Origin: Paenibacillus sp. URB8-2
Lineage (GTDB): Bacteria > Bacillota > Bacilli > Paenibacillales > Paenibacillaceae
Reading direction: 5' to 3'
NCBI RefSeq assembly: GCF_013393385.1
Contig: NZ_AP023239.1
Location: forward strand, 4,898,001-4,962,000
DNA: 64,000 nucleotides
The notes beneath the pieces were generated by a model. It searched no databases and had not been told where the DNA came from. It worked only from the letters and a program-made list of their open reading frames with translations. Position numbers and translations under genes: made by a program. Within the stretch, counting starts at the first letter, position 1; the number at the start of each line of letters is the position of its first letter. Shown here in pieces: positions 26,091 through 34,943 of the stretch.

Positions 26091-27293
26091 TTATTTGCTG
26101 CCAAGAATCGATTCCATGGCCGCGATTCCGCTGTCCATCTCGTCCCGGGAAACGGCATAGGACAGGCGGATATGATATGGGCTGCCGAACCCGGTTCCCG
26201 GCATCACCGCGACCCCAGCCTTCGTCAGCAGGATATCGGCCAGGTCGTCGGCGGTGGATATGGTTCGTCCCTCCAAGGTCTGGCCGCACCAGGCGGAGGC
26301 GTCCACCCATACATAGAAGGCGCCGTCCGGGACGCTGCACTCCAGTCCCTTGATCCGGCGAACCCCTTCGACCAGAACGCCGCGGCGCGCCGCGTATTCC
26401 TGACGAATGTCCTCCAGATCATCCTGGGGGCCGTCAATGGCGGCCAGCGCCGCCTGCTGGGCGATGGATGACGGGTTGCTCGTCGTATGGGACTGCAGGC
26501 GAAGCATCGCCCCGGTGACCGCCGCCGGTGCGGCGGAGTAGCCGATTCTCCAGCCGGTCATCCCGTACGACTTGGACACCGCGTTGATCACGACGGTGCG
26601 CTCCCGCATGCCGGGAAACGATGCGATGCTCGTATATCCTTCCGGTTTGAACACAAACGCCGAGTATACCTCGTCGCTGATGACCCAAAGATCCCGCTGC
26701 CGGCAGAACTCAGCCAGCCTGGACAGCTCCTCCGCGCTGTATACCGCGCCGGAAGGGTTGTTCGGCTGATTGAGAATCAGCAGACGGGTCGAATCATTTA
26801 CCAAAGGCGCAAGCGTCTCCGGCGTCACTTTATAACCGGAGGTAGCGTCGGTCTGAACGAAGACCGGCTTGGCTCCGGCGAATTTAACCTGCTCGGGAAA
26901 CGACACCCAAAACGGAATCGGGATCAGCACCTCGTCTCCCGGCCGGCACAGCGTGCAAATCGCGTTGAACAATGCATGCTTGCCCCCGACGGTAACTACA
27001 ATGTCCCCGGGGTCGTAGCTGAGTCCCATATCCCGGAGAAGCGCCCGGCAGATCGCTTCGCGCAGCGGCAGAATGCCGCTCGTGTCGGTGTATCCTGTGA
27101 AATTATCTTGTATCGCCTGAATCGCAGCCGCTTTGGCCCGGTCTGGCGTTGGAAAGTCCGGCTGCCCAAGCCCTAAGCGGTACACGGTTCGGCCTTCCCG
27201 CTGATACCTTGCCACTGTGGACTCCAGCAATGCAGTCGGGGAAGGTTGAACACGCTCCACCCAATCCGCCAACTGAATATGTTGGTTCAACAA
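26091..27293 (-). CDS. PLP-dependent aminotransferase, class I/II
   Basis: This 400-residue fold-type I aminotransferase has the PLP lysine K241 in NAVSKSYGMTGWR, the NNPSG motif at 178-182, and SDEVYSAF at 206-213. It resembles bacterial aspartate aminotransferase Ib. A TTG start (27291-27293) after GAGGTGATGG is used. It lies 40 bp from the DapA-like gene and 26 bp from the M20 gene, so it is an operon member. It would move the amino group released or exposed by the upstream hydrolases; substrate is unknown. Confidence 0.88.
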   Translation of the reverse strand: MLNQHIQLADWVERVQPSPTALLESTVARYQREGRTVYRLGLGQPDFPTPDRAKAAAIQAIQDNFTGYTDTSGILPLREAICRALLRDMGLSYDPGDIVVTVGGKHALFNAICTLCRPGDEVLIPIPFWVSFPEQVKFAGAKPVFVQTDATSGYKVTPETLAPLVNDSTRLLILNQPNNPSGAVYSAEELSRLAEFCRQRDLWVISDEVYSAFVFKPEGYTSIASFPGMRERTVVINAVSKSYGMTGWRIGYSAAPAAVTGAMLRLQSHTTSNPSSIAQQAALAAIDGPQDDLEDIRQEYAARRGVLVEGVRRIKGLECSVPDGAFYVWVDASAWCGQTLEGRTISTADDLADILLTKAGVAVMPGTGFGSPYHIRLSYAVSRDEMDSGIAAMESILGSK

Positions 27294-27319
27294 CGTCCAT
27301 CACCTCTTCTGTTTATCTG

Positions 27320-28495
27320 TTACGAGCCTGCGACTTCCATTGCAATGGAAGCGTAGATCCGCGATGCCTTCTCCAGCTCGGACACCGTCACCCACTCGTC
27401 GATTTTGTGAGCCACGCTGAAATCGCCCGGCCCGTATATCACTGACGGAATTCCCCGTTTGACGAAGTGGGTCATGTCGCAATTGGCCGTAAGGCCCGTT
27501 AGTTCGGGTCTGCGTCCGTATACCCGTTCGATCGCCGCGGAAGCGAGCTCGACCATCGGGTGATCAGGAGGGGTCTCCGACGCCACCCCTGTTGTCGGTA
27601 CGAGCCGGTCGATGGAAACCCGGCCGTCCAGCGCGGGCAGACCGGCAATGATCTGCTCGATCTCCCGCAGAGCGTCATCTTCCGCTTCGCCGGGAATCAG
27701 CCGTCGGTCGATCAGCGCCTCGCAGCGGTCAGGAATCATTGACTCCTTGATTCCCCCGTTAATGACCGTGACGGACAGGGTCGACTGCCCCGTCAACGGA
27801 TGGAGCCGCTTCGTCAGCTCCTGCTCGGCGAAGTCTTCAAGCGCCACAAGCGTACGCGCCATGAGGGACACGGCGTTGACGCCGAGGTGAGGCGTTGACG
27901 AATGGGCCGATACACCCTCGGCAGCCAGCACCGGGCGGATGCTGCCCCGGTGTGCGATCGCCAGGCTGCCGTCGGTCGCCTCGCCGATTACCGCCAGATC
28001 GCCATGCAGATCGTCCGGCAGCCTGCGGGCTCCGAGGCTCGCCGCCTCTTCATCCACGACCGCCGCAAGCACGATGTCCCCCGGTAGCTGCGCGCCGGAT
28101 GCGGCAATCGCTTCAACAGCGGCCATCATGGCGGCCAAAGGCCCCTTCGCATCCATTACACCCCGGCCGTAGACCCGGTCGCCCTTGCGGAGCATGGTGA
28201 ACGGATCGGAACTCCAACCTTCTCCGGCCGGCACGACATCCATATGCGTATTCAGAATAATCGTTCGCCCGCCGCCCGTCCCTCTCAGGCGGGCAATCAC
28301 ATTCGGCCTTCCCGGCTCGATCTCCTGAAGCTCGACTTCGCAGCCGGCTTCCCGCATAACTTTGGCAACATAAGCGGCCGCTTCTGCTTCCGTGCCGCTT
28401 GGGTTCACGCTCTGGAAGCGGATCAGATCGGCCAGCAGCTCGATTGTCCGCTCGGGGCGGATCATCGGCTCCATTGTGCGAAGGCCCTCACTCAT
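27320..28495 (-). CDS. M20-family metallo-deacylase/peptidase (ArgE/DapE type)
   Basis: The 391-residue protein has the M20 fold. Metal-site motifs are ILNTHMDVVPAG, GRGVMDAKGP and VDEEAASLGA, with a dimerisation domain between. Such enzymes remove N-acyl groups from amino acids or split dipeptides. The start ATG at 28493-28495 overlaps the stop of the SDR gene (ATGA); the longer frame upstream lies inside the SDR gene. It is translationally coupled, so deacylation and the SDR protein probably act together. Confidence 0.87.
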   Translation of the reverse strand: MSEGLRTMEPMIRPERTIELLADLIRFQSVNPSGTEAEAAAYVAKVMREAGCEVELQEIEPGRPNVIARLRGTGGGRTIILNTHMDVVPAGEGWSSDPFTMLRKGDRVYGRGVMDAKGPLAAMMAAVEAIAASGAQLPGDIVLAAVVDEEAASLGARRLPDDLHGDLAVIGEATDGSLAIAHRGSIRPVLAAEGVSAHSSTPHLGVNAVSLMARTLVALEDFAEQELTKRLHPLTGQSTLSVTVINGGIKESMIPDRCEALIDRRLIPGEAEDDALREIEQIIAGLPALDGRVSIDRLVPTTGVASETPPDHPMVELASAAIERVYGRRPELTGLTANCDMTHFVKRGIPSVIYGPGDFSVAHKIDEWVTVSELEKASRIYASIAMEVAGS

Positions 28496-29277
28496 AGCGA
28501 TTTCACCATCCCGCCGTCCACCAGCAACGTCTGGCCCGTCACATAGCTCGCACTGTCCGAGCACAGGAACGCCACCACGCGGGCAAATTCATCCGGCTGC
28601 CCGTAACGTCCAAGCGGAATCTGCTTCTCGCTCTGGGCCTTTATCGCTTCAGGTTCAACCCCAGCCTTATCCGCCCGGATGCGGTCCAGGGAACGGACCC
28701 GGTCCGTGTCGATCCGGCCCGGAGCCACCGTATTCACCCGGATGCCGTACGGGGCAAGCTCCTCCGCCAGCGTCTTGCTGAGTCCAGCCACGCCTGTCCG
28801 CATCACATTGGAGAGCGTCAGCCCGGGGATAGGCTGCTTGACCGAGGACGAAGCCAGATTGACGATCGCACCGCCCTGTTCCTTCAAATGCGGAAGCGCA
28901 TCACGGACGAGACGGACCACGCTCAGTACGTTAAGCTCATAGGCGTACTTCCAGTCTTCCTCTTTAAGCGACTCGAAGTTCCCGGCGGGAGGACCGCCCG
29001 CGTTGGTGACCAGAACGTGCAGCCCGCCAAAAGCGGAGACCGTTTCTTCCACGCAGCGGGACAGGTCGGAAGCGGAGCAGACGTCGGCCTGAAGCCCAAG
29101 CGCGGGCATTCCCGTTTCGGCGGTAATTTCCGCAGCTACGTCTTTAGCCTCCGCGCCATTTCGGCTGAACAGCGCCACCTTCGCCCCGCCGCGCGCCAAT
29201 TCGAACGCGGCGGCGCGGCCGAGGCCCTTGCTTGCCGCCGCTACCAGCGCGGTCTTCCCTGCGAATTGTCCGCTCAT
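28492..29277 (-). CDS. SDR-family protein lacking the catalytic Tyr and Lys
   Basis: This 261-residue Rossmann-fold protein has a nucleotide-binding AAASKGLGRAAA at 13-24, NAG at 92-94, and the active-site serine region LASSSVKQ at 141-148. Counting from that serine, the usual YxxxK reads SNVMR (S156, R160), so the proton-relay pair is absent. Related SDR proteins with LSN in this place are known in bacteria, and it may be an atypical reductase or a non-catalytic NAD(P)-binding partner. It overlaps both neighbours by four bases. Confidence 0.82.
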   Translation of the reverse strand: MSGQFAGKTALVAAASKGLGRAAAFELARGGAKVALFSRNGAEAKDVAAEITAETGMPALGLQADVCSASDLSRCVEETVSAFGGLHVLVTNAGGPPAGNFESLKEEDWKYAYELNVLSVVRLVRDALPHLKEQGGAIVNLASSSVKQPIPGLTLSNVMRTGVAGLSKTLAEELAPYGIRVNTVAPGRIDTDRVRSLDRIRADKAGVEPEAIKAQSEKQIPLGRYGQPDEFARVVAFLCSDSASYVTGQTLLVDGGMVKSL

Positions 29278-30449
29278 GCGTTTACCCCCTTCGCTACGGT
29301 CAGCTCGCGCGGCAGCTTGGTCAGCACTTCGCAGCCGGTTTCCGTCACCAGAATCGTCTCGCTGAATCCAACGCCGTAGCGGTTCGGAACGCGGAGGGCC
29401 GGCGGAATATGGAACACCATGCCCGGCAGCAATACACGAGAGTCGTCCCGCTGGAGGCTCATAATATGGCCTTCTCCCCAGTCCGGCGCAAAAGCGACGC
29501 CGATCGAGTAACCGGTTCTTTTGCGGAACTGCTCGTACAGCCCGGCTCTCTCGATGGTTCCCCGGCAGGCTTCGTCCACCTCTCCGGCGGTAACGCCCGG
29601 CCGGATGACTTCAAGCGCGGCGTTCAAAGAAGCGATGCACACCTCGGTCACCCGCTTGATCTCATCAGTTGGCGTACCGGTATAGGCAGCCCGCATCAAC
29701 GCGCCGTGGTACCTGTTGCGGGCGCCGGCCACTTCCAATAGAAGCGTCTCCCCGTCGCCAATGACCTTATGCCCCCATGCGGCATGCATATTTCCCGAAC
29801 GGTAACCGGAGGAAATGAACGGCTCCATCCCCAAGTATTCGCCCCCGGCCAAAATCATGGCGGAGAACATGGCTGCGGCAGCCTCGTCCTCATTCACCCC
29901 GGCCCGGATCGCGTCAAGCCCGGCCTGCATCGAACGGTCCGCCACTGTGCAGGCTTCGCGAATGTAAGCAATTTCCGCCGGAGATTTGATGACTCTGAAC
30001 GCCTCAACCGTTCCTTGAGCATCCGTAAGATTGAAATCGCCAAGCAGCTTCTCAAGCTTCTGATAGTTGCGGACAGGCAGGAACCAGGAGCCGGTCTCCA
30101 GACCGATCGCACCGGGAGCGATACCGATTTCTCTAACCGTATCAGCGGTCAGGGCAACCGGATCATTCGTGTCGTCATACGTTCTGACCTGGCTTTCAGG
30201 CAGCCAGCTGTAGGTTTGAACGTTGGAAAGCTCGCCTCTTCGAAGCACGAGCACCGGGTCGCCGGATACCGGAACGACCAGACATTGGTACATATAATAG
30301 CCCGGGCTCTGGTAGCCGGTCAGATAAAAAATATTTTCAGGGGTATGAATCAGCATGCCGCTGAGCCCCTTGAGTCCGAGCTCGCGTTGTACATTTTGAA
30401 GGCGGGACTGAAATTCATCCCTGGAAAATACCAATGATGTGCTGCTCAA
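29274..30449 (-). CDS. M24-family (creatinase/aminopeptidase P fold) hydrolase without the metal site
   Basis: This 391-residue pita-bread-fold protein begins from a TTG after AGAGAGGTAGACAATA. The N-terminal domain has NIFYLTGYQSPGYYMYQ, and the C-terminal domain has GNMHAAWGHKVIGDG and ETILVTETG. Of the five metal ligands of aminopeptidase P, the first Asp is Glu (LLLEVAG), the second is missing (HGALMRAAYTG), and the usual FTIEPG reads FHIPPA. This resembles creatinase-like members, which hydrolyse C-N bonds without metal; ectoine hydrolase belongs to the same broad family. It probably opens a cyclic or amidine-type nitrogen compound, which is inference. Confidence 0.82.
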   Translation of the reverse strand: MSSTSLVFSRDEFQSRLQNVQRELGLKGLSGMLIHTPENIFYLTGYQSPGYYMYQCLVVPVSGDPVLVLRRGELSNVQTYSWLPESQVRTYDDTNDPVALTADTVREIGIAPGAIGLETGSWFLPVRNYQKLEKLLGDFNLTDAQGTVEAFRVIKSPAEIAYIREACTVADRSMQAGLDAIRAGVNEDEAAAAMFSAMILAGGEYLGMEPFISSGYRSGNMHAAWGHKVIGDGETLLLEVAGARNRYHGALMRAAYTGTPTDEIKRVTEVCIASLNAALEVIRPGVTAGEVDEACRGTIERAGLYEQFRKRTGYSIGVAFAPDWGEGHIMSLQRDDSRVLLPGMVFHIPPALRVPNRYGVGFSETILVTETGCEVLTKLPRELTVAKGVNA

Positions 30450-30481
30450 TATTGTCTACCTCTCTTCCTGGACTAATATTT

Positions 30482-31285
30482 TCAAGCCTGATAGCCGTAA
30501 GTGTCCATTCTTAAATCCTTTAAATACGGGTAAGAATAATTCCCGAATTCGTCGAGATCGATCTCAAGCACCTGCATGTCTTCGCACTTAAGGTCCCCTT
30601 CGAGCACAATCTCGCCAAGAGGGTTTGCTATTTTATTGTTGCCGAACATATACTGCTTGCCTATCGGGCCCGAGCCATTGACAGCAGCTACAAAACAAGT
30701 GTTTTCCAGCGCTCTCGACTGAAAATAAATATCCCATCTGTATTTCAGTTCTACGGAAAAGGCTGAAGGAATCACGATCAACTCCGCCCCTTGCAGCGCG
30801 AGCGTCCGAGCCGCCTCGGGAAACCCGGCATCGTAACAAATCAGGACGCCGAGTTTGCCGAAATCCATTTCAAACACGGAATATTGATTGCCGGGTTTGA
30901 AATACTCTTTCTCCTCTTCCCATAAGTGAACCTTGCTGTATGTTCCCGCGACGGCGCCGCTTCGGTCTATGATCACAGCGCTGTTGCAGAGAAAGTCCCC
31001 CTCACTCTGCTTCAAAGCCGTCGGGATCACCATGTTGATGCTGTGAGTGCGGGCGGCTTCCGCAAATGCCTGTACGGCAGATCCGTCAATATGCTGGGCC
31101 AGATCATGGTATCGGTGACCGATGACATCGGTATCGCAACCTGTGAGAAACAATTCCGGAAACACGATGAGATCAGCCCCTTGCCGGGCGGCTTCCCGAA
31201 CAAAACGCAATCCTTTCTCCACATTGGCGGGAACGTCCATCACGACACTCTCAAACTGCACCAATGCAAGTTTAACTTTCCGCAA
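30482..31285 (-). CDS. Carbon-nitrogen hydrolase (nitrilase superfamily amidase)
   Basis: The 267-residue protein has the full E-K-C triad: E44 (FPELFLTG), K118 (YSKVHLWEE) and C150 (LICYDAGFPE). The CYDAGFPE motif is seen in amidases and carbamoylases of this superfamily rather than true nitrilases. The start is a TTG with an excellent AAGGAGGTGATATC before it; an apparent upstream frame into the ABC gene is not supported. It sits between the importer genes and the M24 gene in the operon and would hydrolyse an amide or carbamoyl group. Confidence 0.87.
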   Translation of the reverse strand: MRKVKLALVQFESVVMDVPANVEKGLRFVREAARQGADLIVFPELFLTGCDTDVIGHRYHDLAQHIDGSAVQAFAEAARTHSINMVIPTALKQSEGDFLCNSAVIIDRSGAVAGTYSKVHLWEEEKEYFKPGNQYSVFEMDFGKLGVLICYDAGFPEAARTLALQGAELIVIPSAFSVELKYRWDIYFQSRALENTCFVAAVNGSGPIGKQYMFGNNKIANPLGEIVLEGDLKCEDMQVLEIDLDEFGNYSYPYLKDLRMDTYGYQA

Positions 31286-31307
31286 GATATCACCTCCTTT
31301 TGAGGGA

Positions 31308-32024
31308 CTAATACTGGGTAATCTGGTTGAGGAACTGCGCCAGGCGGGGATGCTTGCCGGCTTCTTCCATCTTCGATGAAGGCAGGTCTTCGACAACCTT
31401 TCCCTGGTCCATAAAGATGATGCGGTCGCCTACCCGGCGCGCAAATTCCATTTCATGCGTAACGATGACGACGGTCATCCCATCTCTGGCGAGATCCGAG
31501 ATAACGTCCAAAACCTCGGCCGTCATCTCGGGATCAAGCGCCGAGGTCGGCTCGTCGAACAACATCAGCTTCGGATTCATGGCAAGAGCCCGCGCAATCG
31601 CGATGCGCTGCTGCTGCCCTCCGGAAAGCTGTTCGGGATAATGCTCTGCCCGGTCTTTCAGACGTACCCTTTCCAGCAGCTGAGTCGCGCGCGACCGGAC
31701 CTCCTGCTCTTTTTCGCCCCGCACCACTCTCGGAGCCAGCATAATATTCTGGATCGCGTTCAGATGCTGGAACAGATCGAACGATTGAAAAACCATGCCG
31801 ATCTCCGCTCTTGCATGCCGCGATCCGCCCACATCCTGTCCGTTGTACAGGATCTGTCCGCCGTCGATGGGCTCAAGTCCCGCCATGCATCTCAGCAGCG
31901 TTGACTTGCCGGAACCGGAAGGTCCGATAATAACCACCCGCTCGCCCTCGCGGATATCGAGGGAGACCTCTTTCAGGATCGGATCACCATGGTATTGCTT
32001 GGACACCTGCTCGATTTGCAGCAC
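31308..32024 (-). CDS. Amino-acid ABC transporter ATP-binding protein
   Basis: This 238-residue protein is of the GlnQ/TcyC type. Walker A GPSGSGKST begins near residue 34, the signature LSGGQQQR lies near 138, and LMLFDEPTSALDPEM gives Walker B. Start is GTG after AGGAGG. With the next two genes it makes a polar-amino-acid type importer. Confidence 0.92.
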   Translation of the reverse strand: MLQIEQVSKQYHGDPILKEVSLDIREGERVVIIGPSGSGKSTLLRCMAGLEPIDGGQILYNGQDVGGSRHARAEIGMVFQSFDLFQHLNAIQNIMLAPRVVRGEKEQEVRSRATQLLERVRLKDRAEHYPEQLSGGQQQRIAIARALAMNPKLMLFDEPTSALDPEMTAEVLDVISDLARDGMTVVIVTHEMEFARRVGDRIIFMDQGKVVEDLPSSKMEEAGKHPRLAQFLNQITQY

Positions 32025-32053
32025 AATATTCGACCTCCTTTCCGTTTTTCAAT

Positions 32054-32770
32054 CTATAGGATTGACTTCCCGCGCTTCATCAGCGAGAACAGCCGGGGTT
32101 TGCGGGTCCGCGAACGGGTAATATCCATCCGCCGCTCCAGGTAAGACTGCACGAGCGTGAACAGCGCCGTAAAGGCAAGGTAATAAATGACGGCCGCGAT
32201 CAGCGTATCCACATAATCGAAGTTGGCGCTGGCGGTCTGCTGAGCGGTTAGCAGCAGATCGGTATAGCCTACGACCGACGCCATCGCCGAGGTCTTCAGC
32301 ATGCCGATAAACTGGTTGGCCGTCGGCGGCACGATAACGCGAAATGCCTGGGGAAGAACGACGTATCTCATCCGCTGCCAGCTGTTCATTCCGAGGGCGT
32401 TGGCGGCGCGATGCTGCCCTTTGCCCACAGAAGCGAGGCCGGAACGCACGATCTCCGCCATGTAAGCCGCCTCGTTAAGCGCGAGTGCGACGAATGCCGA
32501 CTGGAACCCGGTCAGCCTGATTCCGAACTGGGGCAGCGCGGTGTACACAAAGATCAGCTGCACCAATACGGGAATACCGCGAAAAATCCAAATATACGAG
32601 GTTGCCAAGCCCTGCAGAAGCTTCCACTTTGACATTTTGGCAAGCGCAATAATGAATCCAAGAAGAACGGCGACAATCTGCGACACCAGCGTGAGCTTCA
32701 TCGTATTCACGGCTCCATCCAGAAAAGCACGAGAACCGAGATACGCCCAAACGCCTTCCATAAATTCCAT
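32054..32770 (-). CDS. Amino-acid ABC transporter permease
   Basis: The 238-residue protein has about five membrane helices and the HisM/GlnP family EAA loop (LNEAAYMAEIVRSGLASVGKGQ, read in two parts, ending GMNSWQRMRYVVLPQAFR). ATG at 32768-32770 is chosen because AAGGAGG is seven bases before it; a TTG two codons upstream overlaps the ribosome site. It is part of the operon importer. Confidence 0.9.
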   Translation of the reverse strand: MEFMEGVWAYLGSRAFLDGAVNTMKLTLVSQIVAVLLGFIIALAKMSKWKLLQGLATSYIWIFRGIPVLVQLIFVYTALPQFGIRLTGFQSAFVALALNEAAYMAEIVRSGLASVGKGQHRAANALGMNSWQRMRYVVLPQAFRVIVPPTANQFIGMLKTSAMASVVGYTDLLLTAQQTASANFDYVDTLIAAVIYYLAFTALFTLVQSYLERRMDITRSRTRKPRLFSLMKRGKSIL

Positions 32771-32865
32771 TTTCAAACCTCCTTATTACAGCTTCCGCCG
32801 GATTCAGGCGGGGGTAAAATGCGTTTACGTGAATCCAGCGGCTATGTTATACAGAGTGCTATATG

Positions 32866-33747
32866 TTACTTGAAATAACTCATTTCAGCCGGCAGATGGT
32901 ACTTTTCCATCAATTGTTTATAGGTACCGTTATCAACGACTTTCTTCAGCGCGGTTTCAATTGCTGTCTTTGTTTCCGTGTCGCCCTTACGAACGGCGAT
33001 TCCGATCTTCGTATCCGCACCGAAGGAGCCGGCGATTTCGAATACGCCCGGTTTCTCCTCTAGCAGGTAGGCCGCTCCGGGAGAAGAGTGAAGGAACGCG
33101 TCGGCGCGGCCCTGTTCGGTCGCAAGAACGGCGTCGTTGGCCGTCGGGAGCGCCAAAATTTTAATTTCCGGCTTGCCGGCCTGCTTCAGCTTAACGTTAT
33201 GTTCGCGAACATTGATTTCCTCGACGGCTCCGCGTGTGACGGCGACCGTGAGATTGGACAGATCATCCATGCTTTTGACGCCTTTCGGGTTGCCGCTCTT
33301 CACAACGATCGAGTCCGCCAGTCCCATGTAAGGGATGAAGTCTACTTGCTCTTCCCGCTCGGGCTTGATATACATTGCGGAATTGATGATGTCTATCCGT
33401 TTGCCCTGCAGAGCCGGAATCAGACCGTCGAAGTTCATCGACTGGATCTTCACTTCTACGCCCATTTCCTTCGCAATCGCTTGTCCCAGCTCGATATCGA
33501 AGCCGGTGAATTCATTATTCACCATGTATTCGAAAGGAGGAAACGTAGCGGCCGTGCCATAAGTCAGGAACCCTTTTTCAACTAAAAAAGCTGGGGCCGC
33601 GGCGGATGCCGTCTCTTGCGGCTTGCTGCTTCCCGCTGGGGATGAGGCCTGCCCTCCGTTTGCACCGTTTGTTCCGGAGCACGCGCTCAGCAAGGCAATT
33701 ACCGCTACTAACATCGCACAAACAAGCATCTTGGTGTTTTTCATCAT
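32866..33747 (-). CDS. Amino-acid-type ABC transporter substrate-binding lipoprotein
   Basis: The 293-residue lipoprotein has a signal peptide with lipobox LLSAC (cysteine about 23) and a family 3 solute-binding domain. Typical blocks are LTYGTAATFPPFEYM, GFDIELGQAIAKEMGV and DFIPYMGLADSIVV. It captures the substrate outside the cell. GAGGAGAG precedes the start. Its substrate should be the compound degraded by the operon's hydrolases. Confidence 0.92.
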   Translation of the reverse strand: MMKNTKMLVCAMLVAVIALLSACSGTNGANGGQASSPAGSSKPQETASAAAPAFLVEKGFLTYGTAATFPPFEYMVNNEFTGFDIELGQAIAKEMGVEVKIQSMNFDGLIPALQGKRIDIINSAMYIKPEREEQVDFIPYMGLADSIVVKSGNPKGVKSMDDLSNLTVAVTRGAVEEINVREHNVKLKQAGKPEIKILALPTANDAVLATEQGRADAFLHSSPGAAYLLEEKPGVFEIAGSFGADTKIGIAVRKGDTETKTAIETALKKVVDNGTYKQLMEKYHLPAEMSYFK

Positions 33748-33752
33748 TACGT

Positions 33753-34433
33753 TTATCTCTCCTCACTGTTCTCGTTGTTTTGCATTACACTTAGTACGAC
33801 TTTCTGGGTCTTCCGATTGTGTTCGACGAGGAAGCGGCTTGCTTCCTCCGCTTGCTTGCGGGTCATGAGCTCCACCAGTCGGCGATGCTCGTTAAGGGAA
33901 CCGTCAACCATTCCGGGCTGAATTAAAAGAATACGGCGGTAGCGCTCGCTCTGCTCCCATAGCCGTTCAATGATAGACAACAGGACCGGACGCTGCGCGA
34001 GATTGTAAATGAACATATGAAACTCGCGGTTGGCGGCCAGGATGGCTTCCGTATCGGGGCTGTGGTGGTTGGCCAGCTCCACCTGTTTTTGAATCATGTT
34101 GTTAAGAGAGGTGGCATCCTCCGGCTTAAGCAGCTCTGTCGCAAGCTGTACGGCCAATCCTTCCAGATTACAACGCACGAGATAAATATCTTCGAGATGC
34201 TGCGCCGACAATGGGGTAACCGTTGCGCCCCTGTGCGAATGCAGCAGTACCAGGTCCTGGGCCGCCAGCTTGTCCAGGGCGCTGCGGACCGGCATTTTGC
34301 TCACCCCGAGGCGGGCGGCGACAGCGTCTTGGTCGATTCGCTCCCCGGGCGCCAATTCGCCGGACAGCACCCACTGCTTCAGAATGGAGTACACATGCTC
34401 CGACGCGGTTACAAAGGTTGGAATTCTACTCAA
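33753..34433 (-). CDS. GntR-family regulator, FadR/FCD subfamily
   Basis: The 226-residue regulator has an N-terminal winged helix (APGERIDQDAVAARLGVSKM, then PVRSALDKL) and an all-helical FCD ligand domain (NREFHMFIYNLAQRPVL, RLVELMTRKQAEEA). FCD regulators usually sense carboxylic acids or amino-acid derivatives. It starts at a TTG after AAAGGAG and is the first gene of the minus-strand operon. Two identical copies of TTTGATCAAATATCAA lie between it and the divergent enolase-family gene and are its likely operators. Confidence 0.9.
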   Translation of the reverse strand: MSRIPTFVTASEHVYSILKQWVLSGELAPGERIDQDAVAARLGVSKMPVRSALDKLAAQDLVLLHSHRGATVTPLSAQHLEDIYLVRCNLEGLAVQLATELLKPEDATSLNNMIQKQVELANHHSPDTEAILAANREFHMFIYNLAQRPVLLSIIERLWEQSERYRRILLIQPGMVDGSLNEHRRLVELMTRKQAEEASRFLVEHNRKTQKVVLSVMQNNENSEER

Positions 34434-34473
34434 TCATTCAGCATCTCCTTTCGTAAAATTTCAAGATCAAAGA

Positions 34474-34489
34474 TTTGATCAAATATCAA
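34474..34489. promoter_or_regulatory. Predicted GntR operator TTTGATCAAATATCAA, copy 1
   Basis: This is a TTGAT-N5-ATCAA inverted repeat, 41 bp upstream of the GntR start. The adjacent GATCAAAGATTTGATC (34465-34480) is a second, overlapping palindrome. Confidence 0.55.
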
Positions 34490-34679
34490 CGATCAATGAT
34501 GACCTGTGACATAGGTCACATTGTAAAGGCTGTTTCGACAAACTGTCAATAAAAATATCTCAAATTGTTAATATTTCTGTCATGAGGTCGAAATAACTAA
34601 CATAGAGTCGAAAATATAGATATTTTGTCGATATTTCAGTTGCAAAATAGACTTTTATGTGACTATAATTACTGTGATC

Positions 34680-34695
34680 TTTGATCAAATATCAA
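34680..34695. promoter_or_regulatory. Predicted GntR operator TTTGATCAAATATCAA, copy 2
   Basis: An exact 16-bp copy of the site at 34474, 206 bp away, on the enolase-family side of the divergent region. The AT-rich DNA between holds the promoters, which I cannot place with confidence. Confidence 0.55.
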
Positions 34696-34828
34696 TTTTC
34701 CATCCATTTTCGCATCAAAACCTTTAGTTGCGTTAGATTTCATAACATCATTCTCTGCTCAAATCATCATTCTTCTGGTTTCTAGATCGTTCCAATTCCA
34801 TCATGAGTCCATTCTGCCGAACAAGAAG

Positions 34829-34876
34829 AAACGGCTGCGCCATCCTCACATGAGGAGGGCATCCGTTTCTCGTAGA
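34829..34876. other. Large imperfect hairpin in the enolase-family gene leader
   Basis: AGAAACGG and CCGTTTCT close an inner GCC-A-TCCTC / GAGGA-G-GGC stem about 70 bp upstream of the gene start. It has no T-tract on the plus strand and a weak one on the minus strand. It may be a leader structure or a terminator of antisense transcription. Confidence 0.35.
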
Positions 34877-34943
34877 AATATAAGACCATTTATTAATGTG
34901 AAACTTATAAACCCTTATATTTTGAAAAAACGAGGTGTCAGCT

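Noticed and set aside
28492..30449. Ectoine degradation operon (doeA/doeB)
   Set aside because: The M24 protein is only broadly similar, the deacylase is M20 rather than the DoeB family, and no aspartate-semialdehyde dehydrogenase or MocR-type EnuR is present.
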